Shown here: piece after piece, positions 12,852 through 22,729 of the stretch
How positions within the stretch are numbered: position 1 is the stretch's first letter
Layout of the letters: every line of letters begins with the position of its first letter
DNA from: Sapria himalayana
Lineage: Eukaryota; Streptophyta; Magnoliopsida; Malpighiales; Rafflesiaceae
Direction of reading: 5' to 3'
NCBI GenBank assembly: GCA_029783825.1
Contig: JAREIK010002053.1
Location: forward strand, 747,464-811,463
DNA: 64,000 bases
Made by a program: the position numbers and the translations under genes
Notes under the pieces: generated by a model
Told to the model about the DNA's origin: nothing
What the model saw: the letters and a program-made list of their open reading frames with translations, nothing else
Database searches by the model: none

Positions 12852-13260
12852 GGAGGGAGAAGAGAGAGGGCAAGGGAAGATGGCAAGGAGAGATGAAGAG
12901 AGAAGATGGATAGGAGAGAGGGCGAGAGAAGAGGGCGAGGAGACTAGGTGAGGGAACTATGCAAGGAGAGAGGGCAAGGGGACTGGGCGAGGGGACTAGG
13001 CGAGGGAAGAGGGCGAGGAAAGATAACGAGGAAAGAGGGCAAGGGAAGAGGGTGAGGGAAGAGGGCGAGGGAAGAGGGCGAGGGAAGAGGGCGAGGAAAG
13101 ATAGCGAGGAAAGAGGGCGAGGGAAGAGGGTGAGGGAAGAGGGCGAGGGAAGAGGGCGAGGAGAGAGGGAGAGAGAAGAGAGAGAGGAGAAAGGGTGAGA
13201 GAAGAGGGCGAGGGGACTAGGCAAGGAGAAAGGGCATGGGGACCAAACAAGGGAAGAGGA
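12740..13260. repeat. Polypurine minisatellite, about 520 bp
   Basis: Nearly all purine on the plus strand, built from GAGGGCGAGGGAAGA-like units of about 12-15 bp. It includes a GA run at about 12817-12840 and 13 consecutive G at 12841-12853. It corresponds to the purine arm seen in short form in the other GAGCTC elements, here expanded. Arginine/glutamate/glycine-rich frames on one strand and proline/serine/leucine-rich frames on the other are shadows of the repeat. Confidence 0.9.
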
Positions 13261-13459
13261 CGAGTTTTATGGGGAGGGGTCAGCGGACAGGGGGGAGTAA
13301 CAATTTATTAAGGGTATATTAGTATTTTTATGTTTGAATGAACCATTTTTCAATTAGTTAAGAGTTTGGTACATTTTTTTTCAAATATTAATATAAGGGT
13401 ACATTTTTTTAATAATTTTGTTGGGAGTGCACCAAATACAATTCTCCATTTTTTTGTCT

Positions 13460-13720
13460 TTGCTCCATTATATCAATAAAGGGGAATAATACTGATATTT
13501 TATAAGTATTGATTCCAAGAATGGTTGACTAACTCATTACCAAGTATAGCCCACATTTATCATGTTGTCTATATATAATTAGACCCTTGAAAGCTAAAAT
13601 CTATTAACGCACAATCTAAAATAAAATTATTGAAATCCTCTAGCCCCCTCCTAATTTTTCAATTTGGTAACTATGTTAAAATTTCTAATAATTATCCATT
13701 TTTTTCTACGATCCCTTCTC
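13460..13720 (-). pseudogene. Decayed LINE endonuclease domain
   Basis: The minus strand reads RRKKWIIIRNFNIVTKLKNQEGARGFQ in pieces near 13660-13715. This resembles the apurinic endonuclease-like block W-x-x-x-GDFN-x-x-L-x-x-x-E-x-x-GG of plant L1 elements, with the G-D of GDFN replaced. Closer to the break, AILGNELVNHSWNQYL (about 13500-13550) matches the LDRxLxNxxW region near the end of the domain. It belongs with the RT relic at 9540-11635. Broken by stops. Confidence 0.75.
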
Positions 13721-14587
13721 TATGGCTGAATTCCCCTTCTTTCAGTTACTCCACATTTTTCATATAGAAATAATAAGTTTATTTTTTTCATAATTCTTTA
13801 TTAATTTCTCATATGTTGTATCTATTTTATGAACCACGCCACAATTTTAATATGAACTTGATTTTATAATAACAAAATCTTATTATTTGAGTTGTTTCAA
13901 AATTCATAAAAATTATGCTTTACTTAAATTTCTTCTACAGGGTCTTCACTAACAAAACTTTCAATTATAATTTAAATAAATACACACCCCACATACTCTA
14001 CATTAGTTTTTTAACCATTCTAAATTCATTTCAATTAGCTAGTCCCGTGATATTATAAATTAATATGATCATAATAATATATATGAATATTAAAATCATT
14101 AATCAAATTCATAAAAATCAAACAATTCATCATTATCCTTCAACAATTCCAAAATTTGCATGTTCTTTTGTATGGTGATTTGGGGAATTTTCAATTTGTT
14201 TCACAAAGTCTAGTGTAATGAACTCGCTAATTTATTTATTTTTAGTTCTATGATTACATAGTTACCTATTAGTTGTTCGAAAAATATTCCTAACTTCTAA
14301 AACATAATTATCAACCATTTTTGTAGCAAGATGAACATTATTTTTGTATTAAGGACACAATTTAGAGTTTTGATCTCTTCGAATAATTCCCTTGACAAAT
14401 TTTGGTTTCTATCTACTACCACTTGGATATCACATAGAAGGTTTACATCCAGTGATGATAGAATATCAAAAATTAGGTGTCTAAGGGATTTAGGTTTATT
14501 CTTGAGCAGTTATACTCAACATGTATTATTTCCACGGTTACTTTCGCATTTAGTGTCCCAAATTGGGCCTTTCGCTTAATCATATTT
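13721..14587. other. Possible LINE 5' part, otherwise unassigned
   Basis: The minus-strand sequence next to the endonuclease motif probably extends the LINE towards its 5' end: a weak phrase like the YASP region precedes it. Beyond about 14100 I recognise nothing. The stretch 14331-14580 has a higher-complexity open frame on the plus strand without any family resemblance. Confidence 0.35.
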
Positions 14588-15266
14588 GGGAGAATTATGT
14601 GTCTCAATTAATTAAGAATTTAGTGTAGTTTTTATATTTAAAAAACTACACTAAATTCTTAATTAATTGATTTTTAGTGCATTCAAATATACTAATCCCA
14701 AAATACTTCCAATGAATTATCAATCTTCCCTATCACCTCTCCACTTGCCACTAGGCCCTCACCTATCTCTCCTTTAACTCGCCCTCTACCCTATAACTTG
14801 ACCCTTGCCCTTCTCCTCTCACCCCTCACACTTCATGCACATATCCAATAACTAAAAAAAGGAACCCAGTAGAGCTCCTCGAGCTCTAGCGAAAAGCTCG
14901 GTGGAGCTCACCGAGCTCCACCGAGGATTTTGATGTAGTTCGAGGAACTCTACCGAGTTTCTTTTTTTTTTAGTTATTATATACGTACATGAAGTGCAAG
15001 AGGAGGGGCGAGGGGCGCAGGAAGAGGGGGAAGGGGGTGGGGGGGGGGGGGGGGGGGAAGGGGGGCAAGGGGCAAGGGGCGAGGAGTGAGAGGTGAGAGT
15101 GAGTTTCAAAAAAGAGGGGCGAGTTATAGGTGAGAGAGAATAGTTAATTTATTAAGGAGATTTTGGAATTAATATATTTGAGATCATCAAAAAATAATTA
15201 GTTAATAATTTGATATAAGATAGGTTTTAATTATTGTATAAGAAATGCACCAAAACATAATTCTTG
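14588..15266. mobile_element. GAGCTC-core fold-back element B
   Basis: The left end GGGAGAATTATGTGTC and the right end, reversed, CCAAGAATTATGTTTTGG are degraded versions of the family ends. Inside are, in order, a pyrimidine-rich arm (about 14725-14830), a short GAGCTC core (about 14870-14960) and a purine arm (about 15000-15135). The purine arm contains a run of about 18 G ending near 15057. A perfect hairpin lies in the left arm (14604-14670). No coding function is seen. Confidence 0.7.
14604..14670. repeat. Perfect 30-bp inverted repeat with 7-nt loop
   Basis: The left arm 14604-14633 and right arm 14641-14670 are exact reverse complements over 30 bases, separated by ATATTTA. The arms contain GAATTTAGTGTAG, a version of the element's own terminal sequence. 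This suggests an end-to-end inverted duplication of part of the TIR in element B. Confidence 0.95.
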
Positions 15267-15420
15267 GAGGGGGGATTGTGTTTTGGTGCACTCACCGCAA
15301 AATATTTAAAAAATGTTACATCATATTTTAATATTTGAAAAAACATACGAAGCTCTTTATAAACTGAAATTTGATGTAATCAAATTCATTAATCCTAAAC
15401 TCTTAACAAAAATGATTATT
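15267..15420. mobile_element. Isolated end of a GAGCTC-type fold-back element (C)
   Basis: Directly abutting the right end of element B is a left-type terminus, GGGGGGATTGTGTTTTGGTG. It is followed by the family phrases TTTTAATATTTGAAAAAA and AAACTGAAATTTGATGTA. No core or matching right end follows before 15420, so this is a truncated copy or an end left after deletion. Confidence 0.7.
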
Positions 15421-16999
15421 AATTCTAGTGTGTGTGTCTTTGAGCTCTCGTTACATTGTATTTCTGGTTGAAGTAAAATTTGAAAGTGCATAGTAATAAC
15501 AAGATTCAAGCATGAAAATCAGTCTCTTGGATATCCCAATGTAATTTACAAATCAAAAATTTTGTACAGCTCAACAAAGAGCAACACTTATCACATCACA
15601 TGCCAAATAGAATATAAATCTTTGTTTTTATTTTTCTAATTATAAATTCAGCGGGCATCAATCCCCCTCCCAGAATTTAATATCCTCTCAAATGCAATTG
15701 GAAAGAGCACCTAAAGAATAAATGAATTAACATTTTAGAATCATTGTAGAATTTTCATTTGAGTGATTGTAGCATTGTGAATAATTGGGGATTAACTCTT
15801 AATTTTCAATATCAACCATCCATATGAAATAGTATGTTTGGGTATGTGGTTTTTAACCCATATTATTCTATTCTATCATGGGCCTTTCTTTTCTTGTGCC
15901 ATAAAGTACGAATATGCATTTGACATAATTCTTCCATTCACTTCCCATTTTTATATCAAATTTTTAGCATTAGAATTTATGTTTTGGACTAAAAAATATT
16001 TTCTAGAATATAAAACCTTGAAAATCTTAAATATAGTACAAACACGTAAACCTAATATTTGTGGTTAATTCTATGAACCTCTTTCACATAATTCATTTAG
16101 TGATAACATCGGTTTGTCATATTCTTAGCTTGGTATCAACAATGCGATTGAGTCTTGATTGTTGGAATGAAGAGGAAATTCTATTAGTAACTTTTCAAAT
16201 TTCAAAATATTTTCCAAACTCAAATTTCTTGTGGCACAAAAGCTTGTATACAAACAAAAGTAACATTAGTATTCACACTACAAATAATACATTGTACAAG
16301 TTGTATAATTTAAATAATAATTTTATAATATGTACACACAAAATATAAAAGTTGCAAACCAAAGAAATTACAAATTGCACAATTGAGTAAACATATCACA
16401 ATTGTTCAATAAGTATTTCTATAAATTAATAATTATATAACAAGTAAAACAAATGTAAAACTAGCTCCAAAACAAAATATTCTTGAACTAACATTTAGCC
16501 TAGAGAGATAAGAATGCAAAAGATACAAAGAGTAGACCAAAATGTCAACTCATAAAATATTTATGCATGGCATAGAGGATAGAAGAAAGCACAAATATTA
16601 CTAAAATAAAACTTACCCAAGAGAAAAGGAAGGAGCAACACATTAAATTTCAAAAAAAATTCCCTTCTTCGAGCTTTTATAATCTACAATGTAGGAAAAA
16701 AAAAGCCTCATCTTTTTTGTTTTCATTTATAAATGGAATCTGATGGGTGCACTCCCTCATCATAAAGGGGGCCATGGGCTCCCTTTTGCAAAAAAAAAAT
16801 GGGAATGTTTCTATTTTCATAACTGCTATTAATTTTTTTGGGAAATATTAACAAGAGATTTTATCCCACCTACTTGGTCTACCATTCATCATGCTTCCAA
16901 AAAATCAAAATAAAGAAAAAAAGAATCAGTTTCCTAATTTAGGTAGACCCAAGAAATCTCCCCATTTGTCATAGGTGGTGGGACTCATGCCGGCATGCG

Positions 17000-18980
17000 A
17001 TTTAAAGAAAATAAAATTTTTTGATGACAATGATTTCATGAATATATTAGTTACATTTTTGTTTGTGTGTACTTTTTAAAGTACGACTAGCTTTTCATCT
17101 AATATATCTCATATCTAGTGTTACTACATATTAATATTCTTTGACTCATTATGAAATATTTAATTTTTAGAGAGATGAATAGTACTCTATTTGTCACTCC
17201 ATATAATATATGTATTCTATCATACATCCAAGTATGTAATGAACATTTTCATCCATAAAGTTTTTTTTTACTTGCTTCAATAGCTACAATGAACTCAATC
17301 TTACTGTCAGGTAAGTGATATACACTTATATGACATAGATTGCTAAAATACATCTCTCCCTGCAAAAATTACTAGATAATTATAAGTGAATCTATTTGAA
17401 TATAAATCACCAGTCATTTCAGAATCAATGTATCCCAAAAGCACACATTTTAACCCAGCCAAGCACAAAGATCACTGAGGGGTACCCCATAAGTACCTCA
17501 AGATATATTTTACTATAGCCCAATGATATCTACCAAGGTTCGACAAAATATTTAATAATGCCGATAGCATATTCTATATTTAGTCTTGTGTAGAGCATAT
17601 CATATGTAAGACTATTGACTATTAAAGCATAGGGGACATGATTTATGTCACTCCTTTTCTCATTAGTCTTAGGACTATGCTTGGTATTTGCTTAAAAATA
17701 TTTAGCTAAGAAAGTTGAGATTGAATTAGTCTCTCTAATAAAAAATCTTTCGGGAACTTTACCGACATATCATTCTTAAGATAACTAGAAATGCCTAGAT
17801 GGCATATCATAGATAATACTCATCCATAAATTTTTCTTGACTAGGCTTAAGTCATTCATTGAAAAGATATTTCCTAGATCCCCTTTAAGCTTATCAATTT
17901 GTACTCTATCAGGGTTAATGATCAATATATCATCAACATATAAAAGTAAAATTAAATTGTTATCTGACTAATGGATAACAAATACATAGTGGTCACAAGA
18001 TTTTTTTTATAACATTGTTTAGGAGTTTGTTAAGACTATGCAAGCACATGTTTAGTTTGCAAATAAGACCTTAATTTCCTTCTAAATGAATTTCTCGAGT
18101 TGATCCATGTAAAGATTCTCATGAAAGTCACTTGAAGAAATGTAGTCATGATATCACGTTGATCAATTTTAAAGTTCTAGATAGCATTCAAACTTAGAAC
18201 TACTGAAATAAAAGACATCTTCACCATGGGAGAAAATATCTCATCAAAATCAATTCCTTTCTTTTGACTAAACCCTTTGATTATTAACCAAGCATTGTAT
18301 GATGTATCATTGTTGAAAGTCATCATCACTATGTTTTAGTCTAAAGACTCATTTATTTTTTAGAGCTCACTTCCCTTTCAATAAGGGTACCATATTGTAA
18401 GTCTAGTTGACATGAAGAAACTTCATCTCTTCCTCCATAACCCGAAGACATTCATCTTTATTCTCAAAAGAGTTGACATCTTTAAAAATCTTAGGCTTGC
18501 ATGCATTTATGATAAATATGTAATCACAAATCTAGAGGATACCTGATGGGGCCTAGATGATCTTCTGAGTTTTGACTGAGATGTACCATCATTAACAACT
18601 AGGTTTTATTCAGTTCTAGCTAGAATATGGTCCCTACCTCCTCTATAAGCATATCCTAGGGCTTAGAATAGAAATATTTATGAGTAATATATCATGTGGC
18701 TCAGGAATATTAGGTGTATGCTATGGCTCAGGAATATTAGGTGTATACTATGGCTCAGAATTATCAAGTAGCTACTCAATTCTTCCCATTGATTTGATTG
18801 ATCTTTGAAAGAAACAAACAATGAATCAATGCACATAGGAATTTCTATGGAATCACTTTTCTCACTGCTCGGATGACAACTATTTAATTATTGGTCTTCC
18901 AAAAAACTTACATTTATACTCCAAACAAGCTTCTTGATAATAGAATCCCACAATCTATATATGAACTTGTGTCCATGGTA
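17000..18980 (-). pseudogene. Decayed copia RT and RNase H
   Basis: At 17929-17940 the RT catalytic motif YVDD is intact within LLLYVDDILIINPD. Near 18150 LKIDQRDIMTTFLQ resembles the conserved IxQxDVxxAFLxGxL block. Further on, LYTRLNIEYAIG (about 17580) matches MVCTRPDIAYAVG. Near 17050 FMKSLSSKNFI matches the FTKxL motif that ends copia RNase H. At the start, RRSSRP (about 18560) is the usual RRSxRxRxPP linker. Frameshifts and stops are frequent. Confidence 0.8.
18696..18776. repeat. 27-bp tandem repeat (x3) in copia linker
   Basis: TGGCTCAGGAATATTAGGTG recurs at about 18697, 18724 and 18751, giving a period of 27 bp. On the minus strand this is an in-frame nine-residue repeat (SHSIHLIFL-like) in the variable region between integrase and RT. 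Confidence 0.8.
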
Positions 18981-19030
18981 CAGATGTCAAGTGGGCTAGG
19001 CAGCCCAGGCCCGACATGCTAGTAATGTTG
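18979..19030. mobile_element. Left fragment of a hAT-type MITE
   Basis: CAGATGTCAAGTGGGC followed by AGCCCAGGCCCGACATG matches the left end of the GTGTCAAA family. It breaks off after about 50 bp where gypsy sequence begins. A right-end fragment of the same family lies at 22530-22729. Confidence 0.6.
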
Positions 19031-19279
19031 ACCATACCTTATTTCTTGTTGTCCTCCACCATAAAAAAAGTTCTCATGGTTCCTCATGCTGGTGCATAGT
19101 GTGTTAGAGGAATGGGGTTTTAGGCTTGAAATAATACTTATTTTGTTCATTTAGGTAGTTTGCCTCATCAACTGCATATAGACCTTCTTCCTATTAGCTC
19201 TTAACACATCTTCTATTTCCATCTCTTTTCACTACTCCAATTACATGAGTAGAGTGCATTCTTTTTTCGTATTTATCTA

Positions 19280-19900
19280 GCCTATTGATGAGTAGATAAT
19301 GCTTAACCACAATAGTAGTTATTCTATTCAGCTCTATCAATCTACTCCTTTGTATTTTACTATAGTTCTATGTTGATTAAGATAAAGCCTTTATGTTGCA
19401 AATAGCATGGTCTTCAATTAGTTATCTTGCTTCCTCTTAACTTCTTCTTAAAAAGCTCCATATCAAGTTGTATCGATTATTCCATTAGAAGTATAATTCA
19501 CAGTGATAAAATTTGTCCATTCACATCTTTAGATCAATTCCATGCATTGGACACCTCTTCAGTAGCCTCTTATATATTTTCCAAGTAGCATATAGGCTCT
19601 CCTCATCTTATTGACTGAACGTTGTGATCTCTCATCTTCTTTTAGATGTGAGGTATGGAGGAATGAACCTTCCAAGATATTCTTCCAATAGCTCTTCCCA
19701 AGTATTGATTGAGTCATATGGTAGATATTCAAATCATGTGGCTGCTATATCTCTAAGGGAAAATAGAAATAACTATCACTTAATTACTTTTGGTCTTACA
19801 CCATTCAGCTTTACAGTCTGAATCATTCTCAAAAATCTACCCAGATGCTCATTAGGATCCTCTGATAGATGGCTTGTAAATTGATTCTACTGGATCATCG
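19280..19900 (-). pseudogene. Decayed gypsy gag (Retrotrans_gag domain)
   Basis: The minus-strand translation gives DEHLGRFLRMIQTVKLNG, then FSLRDIAAT-stop-FEYLPYDS, INTWEELLEEYLGRFIPP, DEESLYATWKIYKRLLKRCP and MHGIDLK. These are the successive conserved blocks of the capsid region in Athila/Tat gypsy gag (DPNxHLxxF, FSLxxxAxxWFxxLP, SITTWxxLxxxFLxxFFP, ESLYEAWERFKxLLRxCPxHG). The tryptophan of AAxWF is a stop here, and further stops break the frame. The product would have been the virus-like particle capsid. Confidence 0.85.
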
Positions 19901-20390
19901 TGATCAAAGATGGTTTAAGTTCAAAGTTGTTTGTTTCAATAGCTGGTTGTCTCACTACTAAATATTCTTCCTAGATGATTGGTCTCTAGAAATTTTTCAT
20001 GGTGTCTCGCCTTGGAGGTCTTACTGCATAAATGTTGTCTACTATTGAAGATATTCTTTCATCTTCCATTGTAATTTTGATCTTCTTTTGGTTTCTCAGT
20101 ATTTTTTCAATCTCAATATCTATAGGCGACATATCTAATTCTTGCTTCATATGCATGAATTATTTTTTGAATTTGAAACATGCTAAAATCAAAAGAAAAA
20201 ATTTCAGTGGCGTAAAAAAAATTCTATATATATTTATCCATGAATCTAAAACAGATCAATATTTTCATAAGACCCTATTATTAATTTGTATTTTTGTGAT
20301 TTTTAAAAATATTTTTATTTCTCAAAAATTATTCAAACTAGTGTTTCTTTTTTTTTTTGATCTGAATATTAGCTTAACTAATTCTTTCAA

Positions 20391-20408
20391 TCCCCAACAA
20401 TAGCACCA
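20391..20408 (-). promoter_or_regulatory. Gypsy primer-binding site
   Basis: On the minus strand the 18 bases resemble the GGCGCCGTTGCCGGGGA site used by Athila/Tat gypsy elements, with four or five transitions. It lies between the LTR and gag, as expected, and fixes the inner LTR boundary near 20409. Confidence 0.75.
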
Positions 20409-21844
20409 TAAACTTGATTACCTTTCTATAAAGATTAAATCACTCTCTTTTGAATGGAGATTTTAATTAGATTTAGTTTATGATATTAGAAGTGCATAGG
20501 TCATTCAAGTAGTAAAACTGGATGTGTGTCCAGATATCATTCTCATTAAGATTGATATGAACTAAATTTCCAACTACTCAAATGTCTAGAGATCCATACT
20601 ATTTGAACCATTAAAAAGGAGGTTTTTAGTTGCTAGCTAAGAGTTATCAAAAGTCCAATACTAAAATTCTAACAAAAGGTCAAAGGACATTCCTAAAAAT
20701 AAATTGGACTAGATTGTTTTTTTACAGAAGTTGACACTAACACAAAGTGTTGTAGTGTAGTCAATCCTTTCAGACTTATTTATCATAGCTTATTTCTATA
20801 GAAAAGTTGAAATCTATCTAGCACTTTTTAAGTATAGCCTTGGATTTCTCTGTATAGCTTTACCTTTCACCACTTAGATTACCTATCTTCCCTAGAAGTC
20901 TAGGGTCTAAGGGATTACTCATATTTCATGATATCTTTTGAAAATTAGGTATTTTTAATTCTCAATATTTCATGCCCTTTTCTACTAATTACATATCTCT
21001 AGCTTACCATGACTTGGATGTTGCAAGTCTCTGCAAATGCATGGTACCTCTTCCTTTTAATCTTTGAGAGTTCTTTTACCTTGATTGGATGCAAACCAAC
21101 ACAGGGATGTAGATCACTCGAAGGATTAAGGTGATGTATTTGGTAAATCATCTGAAGAGTCACTGCATTTCCTTATCTCTAAGTAAAAAGGGATTTCTCT
21201 ATATGAATAGGCAGGGTTCCTTTATTTTCCACTACTAGCCTCACTTTTTTAATAGGTTGTTCATCGATCCTCTCGATATTGCCTTCTCTATGACACTTAG
21301 AGGGCCTCTATAAGGGCAAGATTCAATAAGTTAATGGTACTTGGTTCGAGCATGTGGAATATCTAAATGAAATACATTGATCCGTCAGATCTACTTTTTG
21401 TCTATGGAACTCTCACTAATTCCCAAAGAAAATAGTTATATTGATTCATCAAAGCTTTCACATGGATTTAAACCATATGTGGACTACATAGTTAAGAACA
21501 ATGTGATTGCAATATAATGAATCATATGATTTCATGTGATTAATCATGTTCAAATTCAATACAACCATGAAATCATAAAAACATAAGTGAGCCTTGTTTA
21601 AATTCAAGCTTCTAGCAAGTAAAGTTCTAGATCCAAAAAAAATGACTCAAGAAAATCAATTCTATTCTAGATCTAAGCTAAAAGAAAAAAGAAAAAGTCA
21701 AGTGGCATTGTCTGCTATCAGTCACCTAGGTCGCCTCCCGAACCCTTGTTTATAGGGTTATTTTTATAATAATCCAAAATAATCAGCCTAACTTTAAATT
21801 ATTTATTGTGGCCTTCATATCTCTTTTTCTTTCATTTCTACATC

Positions 21845-22140
21845 ATGACCAACTTCTAATATCACGACCAAATCTGTTGTCACGACCAAATGTTGATATC
21901 ATGACCAAGTTTGTTATCATGACCGAGTGTGTTATCATGAACAAATTTTACTATCATGGCCAAGTCAGTTATCATAACTAAATATTGATATCATAACCAA
22001 ATCTATTATCACGACCAAATATTGATGGCATGATCAAATGTTGATGTCATGACCAAGTCTATTGTCACGACCAAATATTATTGTCATGATTAAGTCTGTT
22101 GTTATGATCAAATCTTACTATCATGACCAAGTCTCTGTCT
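21845..22140. repeat. About 20-bp minisatellite in gypsy LTR
   Basis: About 14 imperfect units of 18-22 bp, built on ATCATGACCAA(G/A)TCTGTT or ATCACGACCAAATGTTGAT. Differences between units are mostly C/T and G/A transitions, as in methylation decay. It lies in the outer part of the minus-strand gypsy LTR. Confidence 0.85.
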
Positions 22141-22529
22141 TAAGATTTTTTGCTAAAAGTCTTCTTTATTTCAATAGTATTTTTCTTGACATTACATTAC
22201 CTCGATCATCCTTTAATGGTGCCTAAAAAACATTGCGACCAACTTTTTCTTTCCTCCCTCCTAATGGGTGCGACATTATTCACTAGTTATGACTTGATTT
22301 TAGTTTTTCTTTTGATTTTAGTCACAGCCGAGTTGATTATGTTGTGACATAATTAAGTTAACTAAATTCCTTAATTTCTTTTTTCGTTTTTCTTCTCCTA
22401 GTTGAACATCTATAAAACCATGATAAAAGTAATTTTCTAACTTTTTCCATGAAACTCATCTACTAAATATGAAAATATGCTAGGAAAATAGACTAAAATA
22501 TTGATGACTATTTGGCTCATCAATCATGC

Positions 22530-22729
22530 CACAAGGCCAGACATGTTAGTCCTGCCTATCCTGACTAGAGACATAACTCGCTCTAGCCCAACACAGCATG
22601 AGCCATGCCTCATGCATGAATGGTCTAGTTCCTAGCATAGTTTTGGACTATGTTATGCAAGGCCTACCATGACCAATTTGGATCATACCTCGTGTCTTGC
22701 TAGGTCTTCCTGCTCACTTGACACCTCTA
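22530..22729. mobile_element. Right fragment of a hAT-type MITE
   Basis: It ends in ACTTGACACCTCTA, the family right terminus, and contains GACATGTTAGTCC and AGCCATGCCTCATGCATG-type words. These are CpG-decayed versions of the GGCACGAC motifs of copies 1 and 2. It could be the other half of the fragment at 18979-19030. The flanks of the two halves do not show a clear 8-bp duplication, so that pairing is only probable. Confidence 0.6.

Larger units (their letters stand above)
11649..13447. mobile_element. GAGCTC-core fold-back element A (Mutator-like), in LINE
   Basis: An element of about 1.8 kb with terminal inverted repeats of roughly 170 bp. The left end reads GGAAAAAATTGTATTTTGG and the right end, reversed, GGAGAATTGTATTTGGTGC. 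Both arms continue with matching phrases such as TTAATATTTGAAAAAA, ACCAAACTCTTAAC and ATACTAATATACC. Inside lie a pyrimidine-rich arm (about 11860), a GAGCTC-rich core (about 11900-12115 and 12700-12740) and a greatly expanded purine arm (12740-13260). A hAT MITE sits in the core (12119-12693). The host sequence is the LINE, so the order of events is LINE, then A, then MITE. It carries no transposase. Its target duplication is unclear because both flanks are T-rich. Confidence 0.85.
9540..14330 (-). mobile_element. L1-type LINE relic, interrupted at 11649-13447
   Basis: A minus-strand non-LTR retrotransposon recognised from endonuclease and reverse-transcriptase motifs in the right order on the two sides of an inserted fold-back element. 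The endonuclease part lies at about 13460-13720 and the RT part at about 9540-11635. The break falls in the linker between them: one side ends in a phrase like the endonuclease C-terminus, the other starts with FQNMW, typical of the stretch after it. The RNA 5' end (to the right) is not defined. Confidence 0.8.
15950..18980 (-). mobile_element. Ty1/copia relic (minus strand) with 3' LTR
   Basis: The minus strand shows copia linker, RT and RNase H (18980 down to about 17000). Then comes a polypurine-like tract (AAATGGGGAGA, minus strand, about 16960) and LTR sequence down to about 15950. The LTR side shares phrases with 62280-62950, including TTTATAATATG(T/C)ACACACA, ATTTTATCCCA and a GGTCTAC phrase, so the two copies belong to one family. 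Integrase, gag and the 5' LTR are missing. The copia sequence stops near 18980, where hAT-MITE-like and then gypsy sequence begins. Confidence 0.75.
19030..22500 (-). mobile_element. Ty3/gypsy (Athila/Tat-like) fragment: 5' LTR, PBS, gag
   Basis: On the minus strand an LTR (about 22500 to 20409) is followed by a primer-binding site (20408-20391) and gag (about 19900 to 19280). The element stops near 19030 with no protease, pol or second LTR. The LTR carries an array of about 20-bp repeats. Hybrid MITE sequence lies on both sides (18979-19030 and 22530-22729), so the gypsy may have jumped into a MITE and later lost its 3' part. The exact LTR outer end is not defined. Confidence 0.75.

Noticed and set aside
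12127..12951. Open frames of 160-190 codons over the GC-rich MITE
   Set aside because: They exist because the MITE is GC-rich and self-complementary; they cross its boundary into unrelated sequence and have no domain resemblance.
12784..13250. Long open frames on both strands (Pro/Ser/Leu-rich and Arg/Glu/Gly-rich, up to about 146 codons)
   Set aside because: They are by-products of the purine minisatellite in element A, which has few stop codons in any frame. No homology or start context supports a gene.
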